A stretch of 7,433 nt of DNA. Origin: Arthrobacter sp. Lineage in GTDB: Bacteria > Actinomycetota > Actinomycetes > Actinomycetales > Micrococcaceae. The position numbers were made by a program, and so were the translations under genes. Location: NCBI GenBank assembly GCA_030147325.1, contig JASLAA010000309.1, positions 1 to 7,433 on the forward strand. Reading direction: 5' to 3'. How positions within the stretch are numbered: the stretch's first letter is position 1; every line of letters starts with the position of its first letter. Below, piece by piece: positions 1 to 6,499 of this stretch. Below the pieces are notes generated by a model. The model was not told the DNA's origin, did not search any database, and worked only from the letters and a program-made list of their open reading frames with translations.

Positions 1-238
1 CGCCGGGGCCAAGGACGTCATCATCGCGGCGACCCATGCCGTGTTCTCGGATCCCGCTGCGCGCCGCCTGGCCGAGTCCGGGGCACGCGAGGTCGTCGTC
101 ACGAACACCCTGCCGATTCCCTCCGAGAAGCGCTTCCCCCAGCTCACCGTCCTGTCGATCGCGCCGCTGATCGCCCGGGCGATCCGCGAGGTATTCGACG
201 ACGGATCGGTGACGAGCCTTTTCGACGGGAACGCCTGA
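1..238 (+). CDS. prs: Ribose-phosphate pyrophosphokinase (PRPP synthetase), 3' end only
   Basis: This is the last 78 codons or so of a gene that enters from the left edge; the reading frame starts at base 2. The enzyme transfers pyrophosphate from ATP to ribose 5-phosphate in the cytoplasm, making PRPP for nucleotide, histidine and tryptophan synthesis. The visible tail carries the family's conserved C-terminal blocks: KDVIIAATHAVFSDPA, then GAREVVVTNTLPIP and LTVLSIAPLIARAIREVF, ending DGSVTSLFDGNA and a TGA stop. The catalytic and ribose-5-phosphate-loop regions lie upstream, outside the window. The tail is full length and shows no frameshift. In other actinobacteria, for example Mycobacterium, prs sits near rplY and pth; here a regulator operon follows instead. 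No T-rich intrinsic terminator is visible after the stop. Identification is by recognised family sequence and is secure. Confidence 0.96.
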   Translation, partial: AGAKDVIIAATHAVFSDPAARRLAESGAREVVVTNTLPIPSEKRFPQLTVLSIAPLIARAIREVFDDGSVTSLFDGNA

Positions 239-494
239 CGCCGGAGTTGCGGTGAGGCTCGATATCGATATCCGTTCGGGCGCCACGAAGGGCAGCACTC
301 GCACTACGCCTGAGGCCGATGATGCCTGGTACGTAATCATCTGACAAAGATGCGAGTAGTGCTTCTGCTGCCGTACGTGTAAAAAACAAGTAAGAGTACT
401 GATGATCCCGTAGCAGCCACTCGTGCCGCCTGTCCTTTCCCTTCCTAGGCTGAGCCTCAGATACCTGTCGCAAGCTGGGAAGAAGTAGGTTTTC
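239..494 (+). promoter_or_regulatory. Intergenic control region upstream of the LuxR/LAL operon
   Basis: This 256-base stretch holds no credible gene and is less GC-rich than its flanks, notably around 330-400, which suits a promoter. Visible dyads are a perfect 12-base palindrome GATATCGATATC (261-272), CATCT-5-AGATG (338-352), and nested dyads AGGCTGAGCCT (447-457) and CTGAGCCTCAG (450-460). GCACTAC (301-307) is the inverse of GTAGTGC (356-362). A possible weak promoter is TAGTGC (357-362), 17 bases, TAAAAA (380-385), which would place GAGTAGTGC over the -35. The match to consensus is poor, so the exact start point is not called. AGAAG (481-485) lies 9 bases before the ATG of the first regulator and is the likely ribosome binding site. 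Confidence 0.55.
352..362 (+). promoter_or_regulatory. Candidate operator, GAGTAGTGC element
   Basis: The sequence is GCGAGTAGTGC. Its core CGAGTAGTGC (353-362) recurs exactly, in inverted orientation, at 6091-6100 in front of the small ORF. GAGTACT at 394-400 begins exactly 40 bases after GAGTAGT at 354. I propose it as a binding site for the LuxR-type helix-turn-helix domains encoded just downstream. This is inference from position and repetition only. Confidence 0.3.
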
Positions 495-3257
495 ATGCGG
501 TCTCACAGTCTCGTTCACGCCCCTGCCCTCCCACCGGAGGCATCCCGTGCGAACACCGCGCTCCACCTGAAGACCCCCACGGCGGCGCCGATCGCGCACT
601 CCGTGCGTTTCATCGGCCGGGTGGTGGAGGCGGAGGCGGCCCTCGGGGCAGTGCGCGCTCAGGACTCGTCCGGTGCGGTCATTGTCGGGGCGGTCGGCGT
701 CGGAAAAACGGCCCTGTTGCACCACGTGCAGCGCTCGCTGGTCAACAGCTATGTGGTCCGAGTGCGCGGACTGCGCTCGGCGACGTCGTTCCCGTATCGC
801 GCACTGAGCTTCCTGCTCTCGGAGGTGCCGGGGGCGGTGACGCATCCGGCTCTCGTCCTCTCGGCAGTCGGGGCATACCTGCGTGAGGAAGCCGACGGAC
901 GGCACATCGTCTTCGCGATCGACAATGCGGAGCACCTCGACAGGGCATCCTCCACGCTGATCGGCCAGCTCGTCGCCGGTAACGGCGCGAGTGTCATCAT
1001 GACCGTAGCCGACTTCGCGCAGGCAGACCCAGCCTTCATGAGCCTCTGGCGGACCGGTTCCTTGCAGCGGATCGACCTCGCCCCGTTCTCCTTCGCTGAC
1101 ACTGCGCTCTTCGTCGCGTCGGAGCTCGGCGCACAGGTGAGCCGAGAGGGTGTGGAGGCGCTGTGGTCCGTCGCACGTGGCAACGCCCAGGCCACCCGCG
1201 CCGCCCTGCAGAGTTTCACGCAGCGGGGCGTGCTTGCGCGGCGAGGACAGGTCTGGATACTGCTACCCGAGCGCAGGGGAGTCGGGTACGAGGTAGTGAG
1301 CACGTCGCCGCTCCTGCGTACGCTCACACCCATGCAGCGGCACATCGTCGACCTCGTCTCCTTGGCCGGCGAGTTGTCGTGGAAGGACCTGGCCCGGCTT
1401 GCGCATCCGGCGGAGTTGGACGTGCTGCAGGACAGCGGCATCCTGGTGGTGCTGTCGGACCGCGAACCCCGCGTGATGCTTGCCAGCCCGGGCTTGGCGG
1501 AGGCCGTCGCGGAGCAGGTGCCCGCGGACGTGGCGGCTCGTTTGTACCAGGATCTCCGGTCCCATCCCTCAGCCGCCGGGCAGCTCCGGAGCGATCCGAC
1601 CCGTGAGGTCGGCTGGGTCGTCAGGGCGGGCCTGCCCGTCGACGCCGAAAGGGCTCTAGCGGCAGTCGATGCCTTGAACCGGAGTGGGCATCATCAGCGA
1701 GCGACCGAGCTCGTCGGACTGCTTGCGGCGCAGCGGGATTCGCACCGTCTCACTCTCGAGGCAATGGTTGCGGCCCTCGGGCAGGGACACCTCAACGACG
1801 CGACAGCTGCCTCCGCGACGCTCACTGCGGCACAGCCCGATCTCGAGCGGGAGGTGCTGATCCGGCACCTGGTGGAGGAGAGCCGCCTGCGCCGGGTCCG
1901 CGCCGTTGGCGATCCGGCGGCACCGCTCGACCAGGCCGACGAATGGCTCGCATCGTGGGACCGGGATCCTGACAGCGACGGGTGCGACATTCCTGGGCTG
2001 GCAGGGCTACGTCGACGTGTGCGCGTCGCCCGCGCCGAACTCGCGTCCTTCGAAGGCCGATACCTCGACAACCTGCGTGATCTCGAGGACGCTCGAGCGG
2101 CTGATATGGCCGTGCTGGGCGATCGTGAGGAGCGCGAGTCGCAGGTGGCCCTGCAATCCCTCCTGCTCGAGGCCATGGTGCTGCAGAGTCCGACGGAGGA
2201 GGCTTCCGGGCTCGCCGGAGTCCTCGTGCGTAACCTGACCCATCCGGAGGTGTCCCACCAGGTAGCGGACGCTGCGCTCCTGCGCGTGGAACTGGCGTTC
2301 CTCATCGCCGGCAGCTGGGGTGCGGTGCGCAGGATCTTCCCGGATTTCCAGCTCTCCTCCACAGCGTGGTCGCCCCACCGCGGTTCTCTCGCCGACATCG
2401 CTACGGCCCTGGATCTCGTAGCGGAGGAGCGCGCGCAGGAGGCATCTCGGCTTCTCGGTCCCGTCGTGGAGCAATTGCGCGTCGGTGATCGATACGGACT
2501 GCTGCCGCTCGCCGCCGCCATCCTCACCTACTGCCATGCTCGGACTCACCCCCTCGACCGCGGGCTGGCGCACCTCACGCTCGGCGGACGTGCACAGAGC
2601 AGCCCCTGGGTGGTCCGCCGGGCTACCCTGCACTACCAGCTCCTGTCGCAATCGCTGTCCGGGAGCCGGGCCCAGGTTGCCCGGCAGATGCAGGAGCGTT
2701 CTGCCGACGACCTCGCTCGCGGAGCGACCATGGTGGCTGTGGTGAGCCTCGGCTCCGCCCTGCGGCTCGGGAGTACACAGGCCGCTCAGGAGCTCGAGGC
2801 GCTGTGTGAGAACTGCGAGGGACCTCTCGCTGAGCAGTGCCTGCTCTACGCGAGGGCGCTTCGGACAGCAGACGCCGGACTGGTCATCCGGGCCGTGGAG
2901 GTAGCGGCTGAGGCGGGGGACTACCGCCTGGCGGTAGACATGGCGACGTCGGGCAGCGATCACGCGCTGGCTACCGACGACAGGGCTGCGTATCGCCTCA
3001 TCCAGCGCAGATTGGGGGACGTGCTGCCCGAACGACTGCGAGGTGGGCAGGGGGTCCCGACCCTCGGCCTGCTCACCGCGCGTGAGCGGGAGATAGCCGC
3101 ACAGGCGGCCATGGGGAGCAGCAACCGGGCCATTGCGGAGAGCATGTACGTGTCGGTTCGAACTGTCGAGGGACACCTTTACCAGGTGTATTCCAAGCTG
3201 GGCGTCAGGACCCGAGCGGAACTTGCCGATCTGTTTCCCGGGGAGGTCGATTCCTGA
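495..3257 (+). CDS. LuxR-family (LAL type) transcriptional regulator with N-terminal STAND ATPase, first of a tandem pair
   Basis: This 920-residue cytoplasmic protein has the LAL layout. An N-terminal FIGR block (39-42) leads into an ATPase with Walker A GAVGVGKT (65-72) and a Walker B-like IVFAIDNAEHLD (around D143). A winged-helix-like segment follows at about 275-303 (LTPMQRHIVDLVSLAGELSW), then a long Ala/Leu/Arg-rich helical, TPR-like sensor region to about 850. A GerE/LuxR DNA-binding domain (LTARERE at 860-866, then SVRTVEGHLYQVYSKLG) closes the protein. LAL proteins are signal- and nucleotide-responsive regulators, often activators; the signal here is unknown. Two ATPase motifs look eroded: Asp-Asn rather than Asp-Asp in Walker B, and GNA rather than GNP in the ARGNAQATRAAL block (around 226-240). 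The ATG at 495 is chosen because AGAAG lies 9 bases upstream and no better in-frame start precedes the FIGR block. The stop overlaps the next start. Confidence 0.92.
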   Translation: MRSHSLVHAPALPPEASRANTALHLKTPTAAPIAHSVRFIGRVVEAEAALGAVRAQDSSGAVIVGAVGVGKTALLHHVQRSLVNSYVVRVRGLRSATSFPYRALSFLLSEVPGAVTHPALVLSAVGAYLREEADGRHIVFAIDNAEHLDRASSTLIGQLVAGNGASVIMTVADFAQADPAFMSLWRTGSLQRIDLAPFSFADTALFVASELGAQVSREGVEALWSVARGNAQATRAALQSFTQRGVLARRGQVWILLPERRGVGYEVVSTSPLLRTLTPMQRHIVDLVSLAGELSWKDLARLAHPAELDVLQDSGILVVLSDREPRVMLASPGLAEAVAEQVPADVAARLYQDLRSHPSAAGQLRSDPTREVGWVVRAGLPVDAERALAAVDALNRSGHHQRATELVGLLAAQRDSHRLTLEAMVAALGQGHLNDATAASATLTAAQPDLEREVLIRHLVEESRLRRVRAVGDPAAPLDQADEWLASWDRDPDSDGCDIPGLAGLRRRVRVARAELASFEGRYLDNLRDLEDARAADMAVLGDREERESQVALQSLLLEAMVLQSPTEEASGLAGVLVRNLTHPEVSHQVADAALLRVELAFLIAGSWGAVRRIFPDFQLSSTAWSPHRGSLADIATALDLVAEERAQEASRLLGPVVEQLRVGDRYGLLPLAAAILTYCHARTHPLDRGLAHLTLGGRAQSSPWVVRRATLHYQLLSQSLSGSRAQVARQMQERSADDLARGATMVAVVSLGSALRLGSTQAAQELEALCENCEGPLAEQCLLYARALRTADAGLVIRAVEVAAEAGDYRLAVDMATSGSDHALATDDRAAYRLIQRRLGDVLPERLRGGQGVPTLGLLTAREREIAAQAAMGSSNRAIAESMYVSVRTVEGHLYQVYSKLGVRTRAELADLFPGEVDS
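3240..3246 (+). promoter_or_regulatory. Internal Shine-Dalgarno sequence for the second regulator, with TGATG coupling
   Basis: GGGGAGG lies inside the last codons of the first regulator, 10 bases before the ATG at 3257. That ATG shares its A with the TGA stop at 3255-3257. This arrangement fixes the start of the second gene and predicts translational coupling, so the two proteins would be made in linked amounts from one mRNA. Confidence 0.8.
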
Positions 3258-6025
3258 TGTCCTCGGCGCTGGCCGGAGACGTTCCGCTCGTCGGCCGGAA
3301 GGCGCTGATCCTGGGGATCGAACGAGCGGTCCGTGAGTCCGACGTGTACGGAGCCTTCGTCTACGGGGAGACCGGCATGGGTAAGAGCGCTATGGCTCGT
3401 CACCTGCTCTCGACCTTCCAAGGGGAGTTCGTTCCCTTCCTCGTGGCGCCCGCCTCGGCGCTCAGTAGCATCTCCTACGGAGCGCTCGCCCCCTTCCTGG
3501 TCGAGGCATCGGCCGAGGACATGGCCTCACCGTTGGCCGTCCTCCGCAAAGTCATGGCCTATTTCCGCACCAGGGCGGCCGGTCGACGGGTCCTGGTCCT
3601 CGTCGACGACGTCCACCTGCTCGACGACGACAGCAGTCACCTCCTCTCGCAGCTGGTCACATCCCGGATCATCAGCCTCGCCGCCTTCGCCCGTCCCACC
3701 ACGCCGGTATCTGACGAGCTGGCATCCCTGTGCCGGGACGGACTGCTCGAGCGGTTCGACGTCGGCCCCCTCAGCACGGACGAGGCCTTCGACCTGTGCC
3801 GTCGGGTGCTCGGTTCCACGATCGTGCGCGGGGCGAGTGACAGACTTCGTGACGAAGCGTCGGGAAATCCGCTGTTCCTCAGGGCCATCCTCGACGAAGC
3901 TGTGGCGCGCGGGTGCCTCACTCGATCGGACGGAATCTGGGCCCTCGACGTGGACGAGGTCGCCGTTCCCGTAGCGCTCATCGATCTCGTCCGCTCCATC
4001 ACCGTCGGACTGGACGAGCCCGGGCGGAAGGCGTTCGATCTCGTTGCGCTGGCGGGAGTCATGGCCTTCACTGACCTGGTTCTCCTCACCAGCGAGGCGG
4101 CAGTGTCCGCCCTGCTCGACGAGGGGATCATCAGGAGCGTTCGACGAGATCCCGCCTTCGTGATGCAGGCCTACTCGCTTTATGGAAGAGTCGGTCGATT
4201 TCTCGTTCCGATCGGCCGCAGCAGCACCCTCCACGGAGAACTCCGGTCGGTCGTGGCCCGCGACGCGGACCTGCCGGCGGCCGCTGTGATCCGGGACGTC
4301 CTCTGGAGTCTCGACTGCGGGGAGTCCGTACGCGACGATCACCTCATCGAGGTGGCGGAGCTGGCGCTGACCAACCTCGATCCACGAGCTGCCCTTCGGT
4401 GTGCCGGTGCCGTCCGGACCGAGCGCCTCCTCGGGCTTGCCCGTATCCACCGAGCGTCGGCGCTGATGGAGCTCGGCAGGATGGATGAATCGCGCGTCGC
4501 CACTGACGGTTACCCGGAGGCGACCGTCGGGCCCAAGCAGGTCTACGCCGCAGGGAACCTCGCCGTCCGTCAGGTACTCGCGGGTGGAGAGGACCCCCGC
4601 GCTCTCGCGGACATTATCGAGTGGTGGTCATCCTGTCTACGCTTCTGGTCCGGTGGGCTCGGCACGGACCCCACGGCAGGGCAGAGGCCGGGCGCAGATC
4701 CGACCTCCTCGGAGCCCGTCCCGGGGCCGCGACTGTACCGTCGAGAAGCAGGTTTCGCCGCAGAGCTGCAGGAGTGTGCACATCAGTTCGTGGTCGTTCA
4801 GGGTCTTGCATGGAACATCTCCGGGCATTATGACAGGACGGCCGAGGTCCTCAGCCGCTTCATCACCGTTGAGAGTCCCGGCCGCCGTGTGAGCATCCTT
4901 GCCAATGCGATCCTGGCCGAAGCACTCGGAGCACTCGGGCGGGCAACGGAGGGCCATCGCCATGCCCTGGCTGCCGTTGCTGCTGCCGAGATGCACCAGC
5001 AGATCGTTCCTGACCTTCACCGCGTCGCGTTCTTTCGTTATGTGAGCCTACTGGTACACAGCGGCGAATTCCGGGCTGCAGAAGAAGCGTTGGCGGCCTA
5101 TGATCCCGGCGGTGCCAGCGACTACTCGTTCATCGGCGGCACTCTCGCGGTCCTCGACGCGGTCCTCGACGCGCGGCGGGGCTCGTTCCGCGAGGCACTC
5201 GACACCCTTCAGCCGGCCCTTGCTTCGCTGCGGACGTCCGATCAGGAGTCACTGCTGCCCTACGCGCTCGGCGTGACAGCCTGGGCGGCAGCTGCGCTTG
5301 GTGAAGCCGAGGTCGCGGCACGGTGCTCGCAGGAACTTGCGGGTGTGCAGGGCCGGGGGAGCCGACAATACGCCCTACTGGGCCGTGCTTTCGACACAGT
5401 GGGTCTTGCACTGCTGCGACAGGATTCTGGTTTCTCATCGCTGATGCCGCTGGCCGTGGCCGCTCGTCGAGAGGGTTGGGCCAGTGCTGCGAAAGACATC
5501 CTGGAACTGGCGTCCGTGCTGGGAGTCGTGCAGGCGCCCACGCTGCTGCAGGAAGTCGCGCGTACCGTCGAGGGAGCGGAGGCAGCAATCCTGCTCGACT
5601 ACGCGTCGGCTCTGGTGGATCTCGATGCAGCAGCTCTGGCGGCCGCCGGCGACAGGGCGGAGTCGAGCCAGAAGTACATGCTCGCCACGGATGCGTGTCG
5701 CAGGGCGATGGAGCTGTATGCAAGCGGGGGTGATGCGCGAGCGCAGCGTGCCCTGGCAGCGGTTCTCCGACGGCGCCGAAGCCGGATCGACGGCGGTCTG
5801 GCGCAAGAACTCGTCGACATCGAAGGCGCCACGCCGCTCACGAGTCGCGAACTGGAGATCGCGCGCCTAGCCGTCAAGGGCCTGTCCAACAGGGACATTG
5901 CGCGCACGCTGACGGTGTCCACACGAACCGTTGAGGGCCACCTCTACCGCATCTACGTGAAGCTGGGCATCAGCCGTCGGGACGAGCTGACCGCGGAGCT
6001 CGGCTCCTTGCTCCGCGCCACCTAG
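3257..6025 (+). CDS. LuxR-family (LAL type) transcriptional regulator with N-terminal STAND ATPase, second of a tandem pair
   Basis: This 922-residue paralogue of the preceding gene has the same layout. It shows LVGR (11-14), Walker A GETGMGKS (37-44), and Walker B VLVLVDDVHLLDDD (D117, D118). The STAND GxP-type block SGNPLFLRAILDEA falls at about 203-216, a winged-helix-like segment (ALAGVMAFTDLVLL) at about 262-275, and a helical TPR-like region runs to about 850. It ends in a GerE/LuxR helix-turn-helix (PLTSRELEIARLAVKGLSN from 860, then STRTVEGHLYRIYVKLGI). Unlike its partner it keeps the acidic pair in Walker B and the GNP motif, so it looks like a competent NTPase. A low-complexity Gly/Pro-rich insert (466-491) after a Trp-rich stretch EWWSSCLRFW (455-464) interrupts the helical region and may be a flexible hinge. 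It is co-transcribed and probably translationally coupled with the first regulator. The similar size, domain order and recognition helices point to an old duplication. The target genes and ligand are unknown. Confidence 0.93.
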   Translation: MSSALAGDVPLVGRKALILGIERAVRESDVYGAFVYGETGMGKSAMARHLLSTFQGEFVPFLVAPASALSSISYGALAPFLVEASAEDMASPLAVLRKVMAYFRTRAAGRRVLVLVDDVHLLDDDSSHLLSQLVTSRIISLAAFARPTTPVSDELASLCRDGLLERFDVGPLSTDEAFDLCRRVLGSTIVRGASDRLRDEASGNPLFLRAILDEAVARGCLTRSDGIWALDVDEVAVPVALIDLVRSITVGLDEPGRKAFDLVALAGVMAFTDLVLLTSEAAVSALLDEGIIRSVRRDPAFVMQAYSLYGRVGRFLVPIGRSSTLHGELRSVVARDADLPAAAVIRDVLWSLDCGESVRDDHLIEVAELALTNLDPRAALRCAGAVRTERLLGLARIHRASALMELGRMDESRVATDGYPEATVGPKQVYAAGNLAVRQVLAGGEDPRALADIIEWWSSCLRFWSGGLGTDPTAGQRPGADPTSSEPVPGPRLYRREAGFAAELQECAHQFVVVQGLAWNISGHYDRTAEVLSRFITVESPGRRVSILANAILAEALGALGRATEGHRHALAAVAAAEMHQQIVPDLHRVAFFRYVSLLVHSGEFRAAEEALAAYDPGGASDYSFIGGTLAVLDAVLDARRGSFREALDTLQPALASLRTSDQESLLPYALGVTAWAAAALGEAEVAARCSQELAGVQGRGSRQYALLGRAFDTVGLALLRQDSGFSSLMPLAVAARREGWASAAKDILELASVLGVVQAPTLLQEVARTVEGAEAAILLDYASALVDLDAAALAAAGDRAESSQKYMLATDACRRAMELYASGGDARAQRALAAVLRRRRSRIDGGLAQELVDIEGATPLTSRELEIARLAVKGLSNRDIARTLTVSTRTVEGHLYRIYVKLGISRRDELTAELGSLLRAT

Positions 6026-6156
6026 GGGTCTTCGACGGCGCAAGTAATTCTGTCGACGAATCTGAGTAGTTCGCCGTCCGATTAGGGTCCGCACTACTCG
6101 TGATCGCCTCTCGTCCGGGGCCTAGAGTTGTATCTGTCGGACAGGAGTACGCCGAG
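6026..6156 (+). promoter_or_regulatory. Spacer with inverted GAGTAGT elements and a possible promoter for the small downstream ORF
   Basis: After the regulator stop there is no terminator-like hairpin. TGAGTAGTTCG (6063-6073) and GCACTACTCG (6091-6100) form an inverted pair, GAGTAGT and ACTACTC, separated by 22 bases. A possible -10, TAGAGT (6123-6128), lies 22 bases past the second arm, so a bound factor would sit next to or over the -35, as is usual for LuxR-type activators. CTGTCGGACAG (6134-6144) is an 11-base dyad touching the Shine-Dalgarno AGGAG (6143-6147). CAAGTAA (6041-6047) is also present at 387-393 upstream of the regulator operon. Promoter and operator roles are inferred. Confidence 0.4.
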
Positions 6157-6306
6157 ATGGCGGATCAACCTGGACGGCCCATGTACTGGGTCGGCGGCGT
6201 AGGAGTTCTCTTGAGACCAGGACTTCGTCCCCAGCCGCCGCCGACCCTCACTCTCACCCTATCGGCAGCTTCGCTCATCGAGCGAGGTGCGATGATAACG
6301 AATTGA
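6157..6306 (+). CDS. Candidate small protein, 49 residues, unrecognised
   Basis: The ATG at 6157 is preceded at 9 bases by AGGAG (6143-6147), the best visible support for translation. The frame is open further upstream to a GTG at 6100, but that lies in the presumed promoter and has no good ribosome binding site. The product starts MADQPGRPMYWVGGVGVLL, followed by a Pro/Arg stretch (RPGLRPQPPP), a Thr-Leu repeat (TLTLTL) and the tail SAASLIERGAMITN. The short hydrophobic patch (about 10-19) is too short for a membrane span and there is no clear signal peptide or cysteine. A hairpin (TCGCTC, 3-base loop, GAGCGA; 6271-6285) lies inside the ORF, and the intrinsic terminator starts on its stop codon. 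It could be a small peptide controlled by the upstream regulators, or the transcript could be a small RNA whose ORF is accidental. I recognise no family. Confidence 0.35.
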   Translation: MADQPGRPMYWVGGVGVLLRPGLRPQPPPTLTLTLSAASLIERGAMITN

Positions 6307-6333
6307 CCCCCTATCGCGAGGTAGGGGGTTTTT
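6306..6333 (+). terminator. Intrinsic terminator at the end of the + strand unit
   Basis: CCCCCTATC (6307-6315) pairs with GGTAGGGGG (6320-6328) across a GCGA tetraloop of the stable GNRA kind, with one T-G wobble and an extra A-T pair at the base (6306/6329). A run of five T follows at 6329-6333. This is the only classical T-tailed terminator in the window, and it ends whatever reads rightward from the regulator operon or from the small ORF. Confidence 0.9.
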
Positions 6334-6437
6334 CGTGGTCGACACATGCCGGTTCGCGCCCCTTTGCTGCGATGACGGCTGCCGGACGGGGCGCAGGCGT
6401 CGGGGGAGCCACCATCAGCAGCAGACGGCGCACTCGA

Positions 6438-6476
6438 CGACGAAAGGCCCCGGGTCCTACCCGGGGCCTTTCGTCG
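6438..6476 (-). terminator. Perfect 18-bp hairpin terminator downstream of the complete LANTG gene
   Basis: The arms 6438-6455 and 6459-6476 are perfectly complementary over 18 pairs (CGACGAAAGGCCCCGGGT and its reverse complement) around a 3-base loop. It lies 24 bases past the TAG of the - strand LANTG gene. There is no strong T tract on either side, so it is an actinobacterial-style stem terminator. The symmetry allows action in both directions, also backing up the + strand terminator about 100 bases to the left. The roughly 100 bases between the two hairpins hold no gene that I can support. Confidence 0.82.
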
Positions 6477-6499
6477 AAACAGTGACCTGAGGAGCCTTG

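Noticed and set aside
144..935. Long - strand ORF opposite the prs tail, the intergenic region and the first regulator
   Set aside because: Arg/Ser/His-rich translation with no recognisable domain, antisense to a clear gene; typical shadow in high-GC DNA.
2007..3176. 389-codon - strand ORF antisense to the first regulator
   Set aside because: It covers the conserved helix-turn-helix coding region of the real gene, and its own product has no motif or ribosome binding site that I can support.
3527..4450. 307-codon - strand ORF antisense to the second regulator
   Set aside because: Low-complexity charged translation; its length is explained by the third-position G/C bias of the real frame.
5148..5171. 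12-base direct repeat GCGGTCCTCGAC, two copies
   Set aside because: It lies in the coding frame and simply encodes a repeated Val-Leu-Asp-Ala; no sign of a mobile or regulatory element.
6356..6394. Inverted repeat GCGCCCC / GGGGCGC with a 25-base loop
   Set aside because: Short arms and a long loop in GC-rich DNA; much weaker than the flanking terminators.
6303..6485. 60-codon + strand ORF between the terminators
   Set aside because: It starts inside a terminator stem, has no ribosome binding site, and its tail is encoded by the next hairpin.
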